From: SCGC-AAA076-P13 sp964613455
GTDB taxonomy: Bacteria; Pseudomonadota; Gammaproteobacteria; Magnimaribacterales; D2472
Length of the DNA: 39,136 nucleotides
Direction: 5' to 3'
Assembly: GCA_964613455.1 (NCBI GenBank)
Contig: CAZTGS010000010.1
Coordinates: 1-39,136, forward strand
A model generated the notes under the pieces. That model searched no databases, had not been told where the DNA came from, and worked only from the letters and a program-made list of their open reading frames with translations. Position numbers and translations under genes: made by a program. Below, one piece after another: positions 8,454 to 18,142 of the stretch (position 1 is its first letter; every line of letters starts with the position of its first letter).

Positions 8454-8765
8454 TTATTCGACTGGAACTTCATCAGAAGTTGACTCAATTAAAGCTTCTT
8501 CTACTAATGGGGTTGCAAATATCTCTTTGGTATTTTGTGTTTTATATAGATATGCAAGTGCAAGAGAAAGAATTAACCATGAAGCAACAAGAATATATGT
8601 TAATTTACCAAGAAAGTCAGACGGCCCAAGTGCTCCAAACATTGAATTAGAAGATCCTCCACCAAAAGCTGACCCCAGATCAGAACCCTTGCCTTGTTGC
8701 AAAAGCACTAATGCAATAATTGCAATTGCTAAAACTATACAAATTATTTTTATAAAAATTATCAT
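8454..8765 (-). CDS. secG: Protein-export membrane protein SecG
   Basis: SecG is the small third subunit of the SecYEG translocon in the inner membrane. The 103-residue protein shows two membrane segments (about 2-20 and 53-72) separated by the conserved L-L-Q-Q-G-K-G-S/D-x-G and G-x-x-F-G linker, then a hydrophilic tail. It begins eight bases after the tpiA stop, the usual tpiA-secG order. The only nearby ribosome-binding signal is weak (AGATAAAG). Confidence 0.95.
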   Translation of the reverse strand: MIIFIKIICIVLAIAIIALVLLQQGKGSDLGSAFGGGSSNSMFGALGPSDFLGKLTYILVASWLILSLALAYLYKTQNTKEIFATPLVEEALIESTSDEVPVE

Positions 8766-8773
8766 TTCTTTAT

Positions 8774-9508
8774 CTACCCATTAAATATATTTACGATTTT
8801 TGCAAAAGTGGTTCCATCTAAAGAAGCACCGCCAACTAATGCACCATCTACAAATTCTTCATCAAAAAAGCTTTTAGCATTTTTATCTGTAACACTTCCA
8901 CCATACAAAACTTTTGGACAATGGCTATTTGCTGAAGAGGATTGTACAACATCTTTTATGAATTTATGAATAGCATTAATTTCTTTTGGTTCTGGAGTGA
9001 GTCCTGTTCCAATAGCCCAAACTGGCTCATAGGCAATTGTAAACCTTTCATTAAGATTCATATTATTTATAACTTCTAGTTGTTTCTCTATTATAAATTT
9101 AGCTTTATCAGACTTATTTTCCTCTAATGTTTCACCAATACACAAAATAGAAAAAGCCTGATCCTCTAATTTAATGATTTTCTGTTTAATTGAACTACTT
9201 TTTTCATTAAAAATGATTCGTCGTTCAGAGTGACCCAGGATTGAAAAAGAACCTCCTATATCACAGAGCATATCTATAGAAATAGAGCCTGTTCTTGCTC
9301 CAGATAACATATCTATATCTTGGGACCCTAGCGCTAAAGATATTTCTAATTCGTCACAGAGTTTTTTAACTTGATCCATGTATACATAAGGAGGTGCTAT
9401 ACCAATATATGATGATCGCTCAATTCTTTGATAATCTTTGTTAAATCCTTTGAACCAATCTATTATTGATTCTCTACTTCCGTTAGATTTCCAATTAGCG
9501 ACTATCAT
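8774..9508 (-). CDS. tpiA: Triosephosphate isomerase
   Basis: This glycolytic enzyme interconverts dihydroxyacetone phosphate and glyceraldehyde 3-phosphate in the cytoplasm. The 244-residue TIM barrel shows the N-W-K-S-N-G start, the catalytic His in LGHSERR (near residue 92), the catalytic Glu in A-Y-E-P-V-W-A-I-G-T-G (near 160), and the Y-G-G-S-V phosphate loop. It lies two bases after glmM and eight before secG, in the same unit. Confidence 0.97.
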   Translation of the reverse strand: MIVANWKSNGSRESIIDWFKGFNKDYQRIERSSYIGIAPPYVYMDQVKKLCDELEISLALGSQDIDMLSGARTGSISIDMLCDIGGSFSILGHSERRIIFNEKSSSIKQKIIKLEDQAFSILCIGETLEENKSDKAKFIIEKQLEVINNMNLNERFTIAYEPVWAIGTGLTPEPKEINAIHKFIKDVVQSSSANSHCPKVLYGGSVTDKNAKSFFDEEFVDGALVGGASLDGTTFAKIVNIFNG

Positions 9509-9510
9509 TT

Positions 9511-10833
9511 TTATAACTTAGATTTAATAAGATCTATTAAATCAATAGTAAATTTTTTGGCAACTTTCTCCTCGGGGGCTTCAATCATGACTCTAATTTT
9601 GCTTTCTGTTCCAGAGGGCCTTACCAAAACTCTGCCAACAGTTATGTCAGACTCTATTTCTTTTATTAAGTTGATCAGGTCTTTATCATTAACGATATCT
9701 TTGTTTTGAACTTCGATTGCCATATTGACTTGTGGCATCTTTTTATAATTTGCTAAAACTTCTGAAGGGTCTTTCTCTAAAATTAAGAGTGACGATATAA
9801 CTTTAAGTGCTGCAATTGTTCCATCTCCAGTACTTACTAAATCTTTGCAAATAATATGTCCTGAAGTTTCTCCACCAAGAAGCCAGCCTTTTTTAGCAAG
9901 CATTTTACTTACGTACTTATCTCCAACATCAGCTCTTTTAAATTCATATCCAAGCTTATTAATTCCATCTTCTAAACCAAGGTTACTCATATGGGTTCCA
10001 ACAACTCCTGACCAAGGACCTGTTCTATTTGGATTTGAGAAAGCTAAAATATATAAAAGATCATCGCCATCAAGAATGTTTCCTTTTTTATCAACAATTA
10101 TTACTCTATCGCCATCTCCATCAAGTGAAATACCAAAATCTGCTCTGTGTTTGATAACTTCCTTTTGAACCAGTTCTGGATATGTAGAGCCACATTCTGC
10201 GTTAATATTATATCCATCAGGATCGACTCCTATAGAGATAACCTCAGCACCAAGTTCTTCAAACACCTCAGGGCTAACTTTGTAACATGCGCCATTTGCA
10301 CAATCTAAGACTATTCTTAATGATGAAAAAGAAATATTTGATGGAACCGTTGATTTACAAAACTCGACATATCTAGCTCCTGCTTCGTCAAACCTTTCAG
10401 CTTTTCCTAAATCTTCTGTTTTAACAAGTTTGAGTTCACCCTCAAGAAGCTTTTCAATTTTCTTTTCTAGATCTCTTGATAATTTTTCGCCATCAGCATT
10501 GAAAATTTTAATACCATTATCTAAAAAATCATTATGCGAAGCGCTTATAACTACTCCAAACTTTCTTCTTAACGATTTTGTAAGGTATGCAACTCCTGGG
10601 GTTGGAAGTGGACCACAGAGGCTAACATCAACTCCTGCAGCAATAAAGCCTGCCTGCAATGCGGATTCAAGCATATAACCAGAAACACGAGTATCCTTTC
10701 CAATCATAACTGTGTTCCAGCCTTGCTCTTTCATGACAATGCCTGTGGCATGACCAATTCTCAAACAAGCTTCTGGTGTGATGTGGGTTTCTACAGGACC
10801 TCTTATTCCGTCAGTGCCAAACTTTAAATTCAT
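9511..10833 (-). CDS. glmM: Phosphoglucosamine mutase
   Basis: GlmM converts glucosamine 6-phosphate to glucosamine 1-phosphate on the route to UDP-GlcNAc for peptidoglycan and LPS. The 440-residue protein has the F-G-T-D-G-I-R-G start, the active phosphoserine loop I-S-A-S-H-N near residue 100, the metal-binding D-G-D-G-D-R near residue 243, the sugar loop G-G-E-(T)-S-G-H, and a C-terminal R-P-S-G-T-E phosphate loop. It follows ftsH by nine bases. In many gammaproteobacteria folP lies between these genes and is missing here. Confidence 0.97.
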   Translation of the reverse strand: MNLKFGTDGIRGPVETHITPEACLRIGHATGIVMKEQGWNTVMIGKDTRVSGYMLESALQAGFIAAGVDVSLCGPLPTPGVAYLTKSLRRKFGVVISASHNDFLDNGIKIFNADGEKLSRDLEKKIEKLLEGELKLVKTEDLGKAERFDEAGARYVEFCKSTVPSNISFSSLRIVLDCANGACYKVSPEVFEELGAEVISIGVDPDGYNINAECGSTYPELVQKEVIKHRADFGISLDGDGDRVIIVDKKGNILDGDDLLYILAFSNPNRTGPWSGVVGTHMSNLGLEDGINKLGYEFKRADVGDKYVSKMLAKKGWLLGGETSGHIICKDLVSTGDGTIAALKVISSLLILEKDPSEVLANYKKMPQVNMAIEVQNKDIVNDKDLINLIKEIESDITVGRVLVRPSGTESKIRVMIEAPEEKVAKKFTIDLIDLIKSKL

Positions 10834-10842
10834 AACGAAAGA

Positions 10843-12750
10843 TTATAACTCTTCAGCAGGCCCTTTTATTGAAGTTTTTTTCTTTGTTTTGGTTTTTGGC
10901 TCATCATCAGACCAACCTTTTGGCTCTCTAGGTTGAGCTCCAACCATAATGTCGTCTATTTGCGGAGCATCGATTGTTTCATATTTTAGAAGTGCATCTG
11001 CCATAACGTTAAGCTTATCTAAATTTTCTTGTAACAAATTTTGAGCTCTTTCATAACAGGTATCTATAATTGATTTCACTTCTGAGTCAATTAGCTTAGA
11101 TGTTTCTTCACTTCTTGTTTGAGATGGTGATGCAACAGACCTTCCTAGAAATGGGCTTCCTTCATCTTCTCCATATTTGATAGTTCCTAGTGCCTCTGAA
11201 AAACCCCATTTAGTTACCATGTTGGTAGCAATACTAGTTGCAACCTCAATATCATTAGATGCTCCAGTAGTAATGCCCTGACTGCCATTAATAATACTTT
11301 CGGCTATTCTTCCACCAAATAAAGTTGCTATTCGTCCTAAAAGATATTCTTTACTTTGCATATATGTATCTTCTTCAGGGAGAAACATGGTCACTCCCAA
11401 TGCTCTTCCTCTAGGTATTATTGTTACTTTATAAACAGGATCATGAGTTGGGCAAAGTCTTCCTACGATTGCATGACCTGCTTCATGATATGCAGTTATT
11501 CTTTTTTGCTCTTCACTAAGAATCATAGACTTTCTTTCAGCACCCATCATGATCTTATCTTTTGCTAAATCTAAATGTGATTGATCAATTTTTTTATCTT
11601 CATATCTAGCTGCAAATAAAGCTGCTTCATTGATTAAGTTTGCCAGATCCGCTCCCGAAAATCCTGGAGTTCCCCTTGCTAATACAAGTGGATCTACATC
11701 TTTATTTAAAGGAACTTTTCTCATATGAACCTTCAAGATGGCCTCTCTACCTCTTATATCTGGAAGATCAACTACCACCTGTCTATCAAACCTACCTGGT
11801 CTTAAAAGAGCTGGATCTAAAACATCAGGTCTATTTGTTGCAGCAATTACGATTACTCCATCATTACCCTCAAAACCATCCATTTCTACAAGAAGTTGAT
11901 TAAGAGTTTGTTCTCTCTCATCATTGCCTCCACCCATTCCTGTGCCTCTATGTCTTCCTACAGCATCGATTTCATCAATAAAGACTATACAGGGTGATTG
12001 TTTTTTAGCTTGTTCAAACATATCTCTAACCCTTGATGCTCCAACGCCTACAAACATCTCAACAAAATCAGAACCAGAAATTGTAAAAAATGGTACTTTT
12101 GCTTCTCCAGCTACAGCTCTTGCAAGTAATGTTTTTCCAGTTCCTGGAGGACCCACCATTAAAACACCTCTTGGTATTTTTCCACCGAGCTTTTGAAATT
12201 TAGTTGGGTCTCTTAGAAAATCAACTAGCTCTTGAACGTCTTGTTTTGCTTCCTCACATCCAGCAACATCTTTAAATGTTGTTTTAACTTTTCCGCCTTC
12301 CATCAACTTAGCTTTGCTTTTCCCAAAAGACATTGGGCCGCCTTTACCTGACATTCCGCCCTGCATTTGTCTCATGAAAAAGAAAAATATTCCTAAAAGA
12401 AGAATTATGGGAAATGCTCCAACTAGAAGCTGAGACCATATTGATGGTTGTTCTATTTTTTCATAAACGGAAATAATCCCGTTTTCCTCAATAGCTCTAT
12501 CGACTGCTTCATCTTTTTTAAAGATTGGATGAATAGTTTCAAACTTAGATCCATCTAAACGGTCTCCAGTTATAGTCATCTGATCACCTTTAAATACAAC
12601 TTTAGCAACTCTGTCAGATAAAATTTCTTCCTTAAATTGGCTGTAACTTATTTGCTCTCTAGCTGCAGAGTTTTCAATATTATTAAAAACGTAAATCAAC
12701 AAAGACCCTAGAACAAACCAGACAACAAGATTTCTTAAAATACTATTCAT
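10843..12750 (-). CDS. ftsH: ATP-dependent zinc metalloprotease FtsH
   Basis: FtsH is a hexameric inner-membrane AAA+ protease that degrades damaged membrane proteins and regulators such as LpxC and sigma-32 in relatives. The 635-residue protein has an N-terminal membrane segment (about 5-22), a periplasmic domain, a second segment (about 102-122), Walker A GPPGTGKT near residue 197, Walker B with F-I-D-E-I-D, the second region of homology ending in R-P-G-R-F-D, and the zinc motif HEAGH near 420. Its start overlaps the rlmE stop by one base (TAATG), so translation is likely coupled. Confidence 0.98.
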   Translation of the reverse strand: MNSILRNLVVWFVLGSLLIYVFNNIENSAAREQISYSQFKEEILSDRVAKVVFKGDQMTITGDRLDGSKFETIHPIFKKDEAVDRAIEENGIISVYEKIEQPSIWSQLLVGAFPIILLLGIFFFFMRQMQGGMSGKGGPMSFGKSKAKLMEGGKVKTTFKDVAGCEEAKQDVQELVDFLRDPTKFQKLGGKIPRGVLMVGPPGTGKTLLARAVAGEAKVPFFTISGSDFVEMFVGVGASRVRDMFEQAKKQSPCIVFIDEIDAVGRHRGTGMGGGNDEREQTLNQLLVEMDGFEGNDGVIVIAATNRPDVLDPALLRPGRFDRQVVVDLPDIRGREAILKVHMRKVPLNKDVDPLVLARGTPGFSGADLANLINEAALFAARYEDKKIDQSHLDLAKDKIMMGAERKSMILSEEQKRITAYHEAGHAIVGRLCPTHDPVYKVTIIPRGRALGVTMFLPEEDTYMQSKEYLLGRIATLFGGRIAESIINGSQGITTGASNDIEVATSIATNMVTKWGFSEALGTIKYGEDEGSPFLGRSVASPSQTRSEETSKLIDSEVKSIIDTCYERAQNLLQENLDKLNVMADALLKYETIDAPQIDDIMVGAQPREPKGWSDDEPKTKTKKKTSIKGPAEEL

Positions 12751-13319
12751 TATTTATGTGCTCCATACAAATATATTTCACCCGACTGCTTCTTCGAAGC
12801 GGCAGGCTTAAAAGTTTGAACTATCTTAAAAGAAAGTTCCATTTTTTTTCGAAGATTTTTTAACATGTTGTTTTGAAAAGTCTTCATAATAAAACATCCA
12901 TTGGACTTATTTAAATATCTTACTGCAGTATCTAAAGTTAGATCATTTAGTTCGAATATATTTTCTGAGTCTATTGCATTTATACCAGTCAAGTTTGGGG
13001 CTATGTCTGAAATTACAAGGTCAAAAGACCCAATAAGAGAATAGATTGAATCTATGGAATCTATCTCTTCAATACTTTCTTTAAAAAAATGAACACCCTC
13101 AACCGATTCCATATCTAATATATCAATTGCAAATACTTCAGACAACTTAGATTTTTGTTTAACGTATTGGGACCAACCCCCTGGGGCAGAGCCCAAATCA
13201 AGAATGTATTTAGATTTTCTTAATACTTTAGTTTTTTGAACGATTTCATCTAATTTATAAACAGCCCTTGTTCGATAGCCTGATTGTTTTGCTTTATTTG
13301 CCCAATTATCTGCATGCAT
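12750..13319 (-). CDS. rlmE: 23S rRNA 2'-O-methyltransferase (U2552)
   Basis: RlmE (RrmJ, FtsJ) methylates the ribose of U2552 in the A loop of 23S rRNA using S-adenosylmethionine. The SAM motif is L-D-L-G-S-A-P-G-G-W-S-Q-Y-V. The K-D-K-E catalytic set is visible: K in R-A-V-Y-K-L, D in V-I-S-D-I-A-P-N, K in F-I-M-K-T-F and E near the C-terminus (S-G-E-I-Y). At 189 residues it lacks about 16 N-terminal residues of the E. coli enzyme. It overlaps greA and ftsH by one base each. yhbY, often next to rlmE, is absent. Confidence 0.96.
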   Translation of the reverse strand: MHADNWANKAKQSGYRTRAVYKLDEIVQKTKVLRKSKYILDLGSAPGGWSQYVKQKSKLSEVFAIDILDMESVEGVHFFKESIEEIDSIDSIYSLIGSFDLVISDIAPNLTGINAIDSENIFELNDLTLDTAVRYLNKSNGCFIMKTFQNNMLKNLRKKMELSFKIVQTFKPAASKKQSGEIYLYGAHK

Positions 13320-13795
13320 TAGATATGCTTTACTTTAACAATCTCATAATTAAGTTGACCTGAAGGTGTCTTGATGACAACCTCATCTTCTTCATATTTT
13401 CCAACCAAGCCTTTGGCGATAGGAGTATCGATTGAAATCATTCCTTTTTCAGGATCTGACTCCAAATTTCCTACAATTTTGTATGTGATTTCTTCTTCGC
13501 TGTCGATGTCATAAAGTTTTATGGTCGAACCGAATACCACCCTACCAGTTTCAGGGATATCTTTAACATCAATAATCTGAGCATTTGCAACAGCGCTTTC
13601 CATTTCATTAATTTTAGCTTCCATGAGGCCTTGAAGCTCTTTAGCTGCATGATATTCTGCATTCTCCTTAAGATCTCCATGAGCTCTTGCTTCAGCAATT
13701 GCTTCTGAAATTTTTGGTCTCTCTACAAACTTAAGGTTTGAAAGTCTTTTCTTGATAGCTATTTCACCATCTTTTGTCATTGGTACTCTGCTCAT
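13319..13795 (-). CDS. greA: Transcription elongation factor GreA
   Basis: GreA rescues backtracked RNA polymerase by stimulating transcript cleavage. The 158-residue protein has the N-terminal coiled coil with the acidic tip D-L-K-E-N-A-E-Y-H-A-A (about 41-51) and a C-terminal globular domain (G-L-V-G-K-Y-E-x-D). It follows carB, as in Pseudomonas. There is no ribosome binding site; instead an extended -10 box ends eight bases before the ATG, so a nearly leaderless transcript is possible beside read-through from carAB. Confidence 0.97.
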   Translation of the reverse strand: MSRVPMTKDGEIAIKKRLSNLKFVERPKISEAIAEARAHGDLKENAEYHAAKELQGLMEAKINEMESAVANAQIIDVKDIPETGRVVFGSTIKLYDIDSEEEITYKIVGNLESDPEKGMISIDTPIAKGLVGKYEEDEVVIKTPSGQLNYEIVKVKHI

Positions 13796-13802
13796 GAAAA
13801 TT

Positions 13803-13811
13803 ATTATAGCA
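13803..13811 (-). promoter_or_regulatory. Extended -10 promoter immediately upstream of greA
   Basis: On the minus strand TGCTATAAT is a perfect extended -10 element (TGn plus TATAAT, hexamer 13803-13808) in the 26-base carB-greA spacer. Standard spacing puts the transcript start at 13796-13797, one or two bases before the greA ATG. No good -35 is seen, which extended -10 promoters do not require. Confidence 0.6.
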
Positions 13812-13821
13812 ACTATGGTCG

Positions 13822-16800
13822 CTATGTATTGATTTCTTGCAAAGTGCTATAGGTCCATTCAGATTCACTACCTTTTAATGCTTCCATTATTGCAAAAGCT
13901 CCAAACATTGTAGTGGTACAAAATATTTTATTTTGAAGAGCTGTTTTCCTGATAGAAGCGGAATCTTCTATTGATTGCTTGCCCTCTGTAGTATTGATTA
14001 CTAGATCAATTTCTTTATTAAGGAGGCTATCCACAGTATGAGGCCTTCCTTCCATAACTTTATTAATCCTTTTTACCTTGTGATTTAAGTTACTTATATA
14101 TTTAGCAGTACCGCCTGTAGCAACAATTTCAAAGCCGTTTTTAATTATTAGGGGTACGAGCTCATCTAGATATTTTTTATCTGAATCTTTAACACTAATA
14201 AAAACTGCACCTGATCTTGGGAGAGTTCTATTAGCTCCTTTTTGAGCTTTAGCATATGCCTCTCCAAAGCTAGGACCAATTCCCATTACCTCACCAGTTG
14301 ATTTCATTTCAGGGCCTAGGATGGGATCAACTAATGGAAATTTATCGAAAGGCATTACAGCTTCTTTTACAAAAAATAGACCTTCCGGAAGCTTACTAGA
14401 AAATTTTTGTTCTAATAGACTTTTTCCTATCATCGCCTTTGAAGCAATTTTAACTAAGGAAATTCCAATTGCTTTAGATATAAATGGGACAGTCCTAGAA
14501 GCTCTTGGATTTACCTCGATGATATAAATCTCATTATCTTTTACTGCAAACTGTATATTCATCAGACCAATAACATTTAGCTCTTTACCTATTTTTATAG
14601 ATTGTTCACAAAGCTCGTTTTGTATCTTTTGAGATAAGCTGTAAGGAGGCAATGAGCATGCTGAGTCTCCAGAATGAATTCCAGCTTGTTCAATATGTTG
14701 AAGTATTCCGCCAATTTCAATGTTTTCGCCATCAGAAACAACATCTACATCAACTTCAACTGCATCAGTTAAATAACTGTCCAATAAAATTGGTTTGCTA
14801 TTAGATACTTCGACAGCTTCGGTTAAATATAGTTCTAATTCTTTAATATTATGGACTAGTTGCATTGCCCTTCCGCCAAGAACATAAGAAGGTCTGACTA
14901 CAATAGGGAAACCAATTTCTTCAGCTTTCTCAAGCGCTTCTGTGATATTTTTTACTGTTGAATTTAAAGGTTGTTTTAAATTAAGTTTTATAATTAATTC
15001 CTGGAAACGCTCCCTGTCTTCTGATCTATCAATGGCATCAACATTAGTTCCAAGAATGTTTACTCCTTTTTCAGAAAGAATATCAGCAAGTTTTAAAGGG
15101 GTTTGACCGCCAAATTGAATTATTACTCCTTCAGGATTCTCATTATCAATAATATCTAAAATCTTCTCAGAAGTAATTGGTTCAAAATATAATCTATCAG
15201 AAACATCGTAATCTGTTGATACAGTTTCTGGATTACAATTCACCATTATTGATTCGATTCCTTCCTCTTGCATAGCAAGAGAGGCATGAACACAACAATA
15301 ATCAAATTCAATTCCTTGACCGATTCTATTAGGCCCACTTCCTAAAACTAAAATCTTTTTATTTTTTGTAGGATTGCTTTCACACTCATGACCATAAGTG
15401 GAATACATGTAACATGTTGAGGTTGCAAATTCTGCTGCACATGTATCAACTCTTCTAAATACAGGTTTAATGCCTAGTGATATTCTATGTTTTCTAAAAT
15501 CATCCTCATTTGAACCGATTATGTTGGAGATTCTTGAATCTGAGAATCCTTTCTCTTTAAGTATTAGTGTTTTTGATTTATCTAGGTCATTTAAGGATGT
15601 TTTTTTAAGTTCTTTTTCTAAATTTATAATCTCTTCTATCTGATCTAAGAACCAATAGTCTATTTTTGTAAGATTAAAAATCTTTTCCAGACTCCATCCA
15701 TTTCTAATAGCATCTGCAACATAAAATATTCTCTTAGGACCAGGAAAGGTAAGTTCATACCGAATCTCATCCTCATCAACTGGATTTTTTGAATCAAAAA
15801 CTGAATTTAAACCGTTCAAATCTTCTTCCATACTACATAATGCTTTTTGAAATGACTCTTGAAAATTTGATCCGATAGCCATGACTTCACCTACAGATTT
15901 CATCTGAGTTGTTAATCTTGGACTGGCTTGTGGAAATTTTTCAAAAGCAAATTTTGGAATTTTTGTAACAATATAATCAATACTTGGCTCGAAGGATGCT
16001 GGAGTTAGCCCTCCAGTAATATCATTCTTTAATTCATCAAGCGTATAGCCAACTGAAAGAAGAGCTGCAACTTTTGCAATTGGAAATCCTGTTGCTTTAG
16101 ATGCTAAAGCAGAAGATCTGCTAACTCTTGGATTCATCTCGATAACTACCATTTTTCCATTCTCAGGATTTATAGCAAATTGAACATTTGAACCACCAGT
16201 ATCGACACCTATTTCTCTTAAGATTTTAAATGAGGCGTTTCGCATGATTTGGTATTCTTTATCAGTCAAAGTCTGTGCAGGTGCAATAGTTATTGAGTCG
16301 CCTGTGTGAACTCCCATGGGATCTAAGTTTTCTATGGAGCAAACGATGATGCAATTGTCTTTGCAATCTCTCACAACTTCCATTTCGAATTCTTTCCAAC
16401 CTATCAAAGATTCGTCGATTAAAAGCTCGCTGGTTGGAGAAAGTTCAAGCCCTTTTTCACAAATACTTTTAAATTCATCAATGTTGTATGCAATACCTCC
16501 TCCCGTTCCCCCCATGGTAAAAGATGGTCTTATAATGCATGGAAATCCAATCTCTATCTGAACAGATAGTGCATCTTCCATTGAATGGGCAATACCAGAA
16601 TTTGGGGTTTCTATACCAATAGCGTTCATTGTTTGATCGAAGAGTTGTCTGTCTTCGGCTTTATCTATAGCCTCTCTATTTGCTCCAATTAAGATAACGC
16701 CATGCTTTTTCAGGACGCCTTCTTTATCGAGACTTAAAGCAGTATTTAAAGCAGTTTGACCACCCATAGTTGGAAGAATCGCATCTGGCTTTTCTTTTTC

Positions 16801-17034
16801 TATAATTTTTTCTACGGATTCCCAATGTATAGGCTCAATATAAGTTGCATCCGCTAAAAGAGGATCTGTCATGATTGTCGCTGGATTTGAATTAACTAGT
16901 ATTACCCTAAAGCCTTCCTCTTTAAGAGCTTTACATGCCTGAGCACCAGAATAATCAAACTCACAAGCTTGACCAATTATTATTGGACCAGCTCCAATAA
17001 TCATAATTGATTTAAGATCCTTACGTTTTGGCAT
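13822..17034 (-). CDS. carB: Carbamoyl-phosphate synthase large subunit
   Basis: CarB makes carbamoyl phosphate from bicarbonate, ammonia (delivered by CarA) and two ATP, feeding pyrimidine and arginine synthesis. The 1070-residue protein is two homologous ATP-grasp halves: the first carries G-A-G-P-I-I-I-G-Q-A near residue 14 and E-M-N-P-R-V-S-R-S, the second carries G-S-G-P-N-R-I-G-Q-G near residue 565 and E-V-N-P-R-A-S-R-T. An MGS-like allosteric domain follows at the C-terminus (about 935-1070). Its start overlaps the carA end by 14 bases, so the subunits are probably translationally coupled. Confidence 0.98.
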   Translation of the reverse strand: MPKRKDLKSIMIIGAGPIIIGQACEFDYSGAQACKALKEEGFRVILVNSNPATIMTDPLLADATYIEPIHWESVEKIIEKEKPDAILPTMGGQTALNTALSLDKEGVLKKHGVILIGANREAIDKAEDRQLFDQTMNAIGIETPNSGIAHSMEDALSVQIEIGFPCIIRPSFTMGGTGGGIAYNIDEFKSICEKGLELSPTSELLIDESLIGWKEFEMEVVRDCKDNCIIVCSIENLDPMGVHTGDSITIAPAQTLTDKEYQIMRNASFKILREIGVDTGGSNVQFAINPENGKMVVIEMNPRVSRSSALASKATGFPIAKVAALLSVGYTLDELKNDITGGLTPASFEPSIDYIVTKIPKFAFEKFPQASPRLTTQMKSVGEVMAIGSNFQESFQKALCSMEEDLNGLNSVFDSKNPVDEDEIRYELTFPGPKRIFYVADAIRNGWSLEKIFNLTKIDYWFLDQIEEIINLEKELKKTSLNDLDKSKTLILKEKGFSDSRISNIIGSNEDDFRKHRISLGIKPVFRRVDTCAAEFATSTCYMYSTYGHECESNPTKNKKILVLGSGPNRIGQGIEFDYCCVHASLAMQEEGIESIMVNCNPETVSTDYDVSDRLYFEPITSEKILDIIDNENPEGVIIQFGGQTPLKLADILSEKGVNILGTNVDAIDRSEDRERFQELIIKLNLKQPLNSTVKNITEALEKAEEIGFPIVVRPSYVLGGRAMQLVHNIKELELYLTEAVEVSNSKPILLDSYLTDAVEVDVDVVSDGENIEIGGILQHIEQAGIHSGDSACSLPPYSLSQKIQNELCEQSIKIGKELNVIGLMNIQFAVKDNEIYIIEVNPRASRTVPFISKAIGISLVKIASKAMIGKSLLEQKFSSKLPEGLFFVKEAVMPFDKFPLVDPILGPEMKSTGEVMGIGPSFGEAYAKAQKGANRTLPRSGAVFISVKDSDKKYLDELVPLIIKNGFEIVATGGTAKYISNLNHKVKRINKVMEGRPHTVDSLLNKEIDLVINTTEGKQSIEDSASIRKTALQNKIFCTTTMFGAFAIMEALKGSESEWTYSTLQEINT

Positions 17035-18142
17035 ATTTTTCTACCATGGAGCTAAATTTATTAAACAAAATTTGAATTTCCTGAGGACCAGGACTTGCCT
17101 CTGGATGACCTTGAAAGCTAAAAGCTGGTGCATTATTAAACTCAATTCCCTGAAGAGATTTGTCAAATAAGGAAATATAAGAAACATCAATATTTTTAGG
17201 TAATGAATCAATATCAACGGCAAAGCCATGATTTTGACTTGTGATCATCACTTCTTTTGTAGCTAAATTTTGAACAGGATGATTTGCTCCATGATGCCCG
17301 AATTTCATTTTGTATGTTTTTGCTCCGCCAGCTAAAGCTAGAAGCTGATGTCCAAGACATATACCAAAAATAGGAACCTTTATTTCCAAACATTTTTTAA
17401 TGGTCTCAATAGCATAATCACATGGCTCAGGATCCCCAGGACCATTTGATAGAAATATGCCCTTAGGTGACAGTTTCATAATTTCTTCAAACGAGGTTTT
17501 AGCATTCACCAAAGTTACCTCACCAACATGATCAGATAAAAGTCTTAGAATATTGGTTTTTATTCCGAAATCTATCGCTATTACTGGTCCAGACGCTTTT
17601 GCTATTTTATGATCAGGCCAAACTCCCTCATTCCATTTAGAATTTAATTGGCAAGAAACCTCTTGAGCAAGATCAAGGCCTTTGAGTCCATGAAAATCTT
17701 TAGCTTTTGCTACAGCTTCTTCCTCTGAAATTTTTGATAAAGAAGATATGCAACAATTCATTGAACCTTTTTCTCTTAGCAGTGAAGTAAGTTGTCTTGT
17801 ATTAATGCCTGATATGGCCATAACCCCTTTTTCAATTAAAAAGTCTTCTAACGTTTTAATAGATCTCCAACTGCTGGGCTTCTTACAAAAATTATTAACA
17901 ACAATACCAGAGGCATGAATTGATGATGACTCATGGTCTTCATCATTTATACCTGTATTACCAATATGCGGATGAGTGAAAGTAATTATTTGTTTTTTAT
18001 AGGAAGGATCTGTGATAATTTCTTGGTATCCAGTCATTGATGTATTAAAAACTATCTCTCCGACATCAAATTTTTCTTCACCAAACCCTTCACCATAGAA
18101 TATACTGCCATCCTCCAATGCTAATATAGATGGAAAAGACAC
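17021..18142 (-). CDS. carA: Carbamoyl-phosphate synthase small subunit
   Basis: CarA is the glutaminase subunit that releases ammonia for CarB. The 373-residue protein has the N-terminal CPSase domain (L-E-D-G-S-x-F-x-G start, N-T-S-M-T-G-Y-Q-E) and a class I amidotransferase domain with nucleophile Cys in G-I-C-L-G-H-Q and the His/Glu pair in F-Q-G-H-P-E. The start is GTG with AAGAGG nine bases upstream. A leader of roughly 100 bases reaches back to a dyad element shared with map. dapB, usual upstream of carA in related genomes, is not here. Confidence 0.97.
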   Translation of the reverse strand: MSFPSILALEDGSIFYGEGFGEEKFDVGEIVFNTSMTGYQEIITDPSYKKQIITFTHPHIGNTGINDEDHESSSIHASGIVVNNFCKKPSSWRSIKTLEDFLIEKGVMAISGINTRQLTSLLREKGSMNCCISSLSKISEEEAVAKAKDFHGLKGLDLAQEVSCQLNSKWNEGVWPDHKIAKASGPVIAIDFGIKTNILRLLSDHVGEVTLVNAKTSFEEIMKLSPKGIFLSNGPGDPEPCDYAIETIKKCLEIKVPIFGICLGHQLLALAGGAKTYKMKFGHHGANHPVQNLATKEVMITSQNHGFAVDIDSLPKNIDVSYISLFDKSLQGIEFNNAPAFSFQGHPEASPGPQEIQILFNKFSSMVEKYAKT

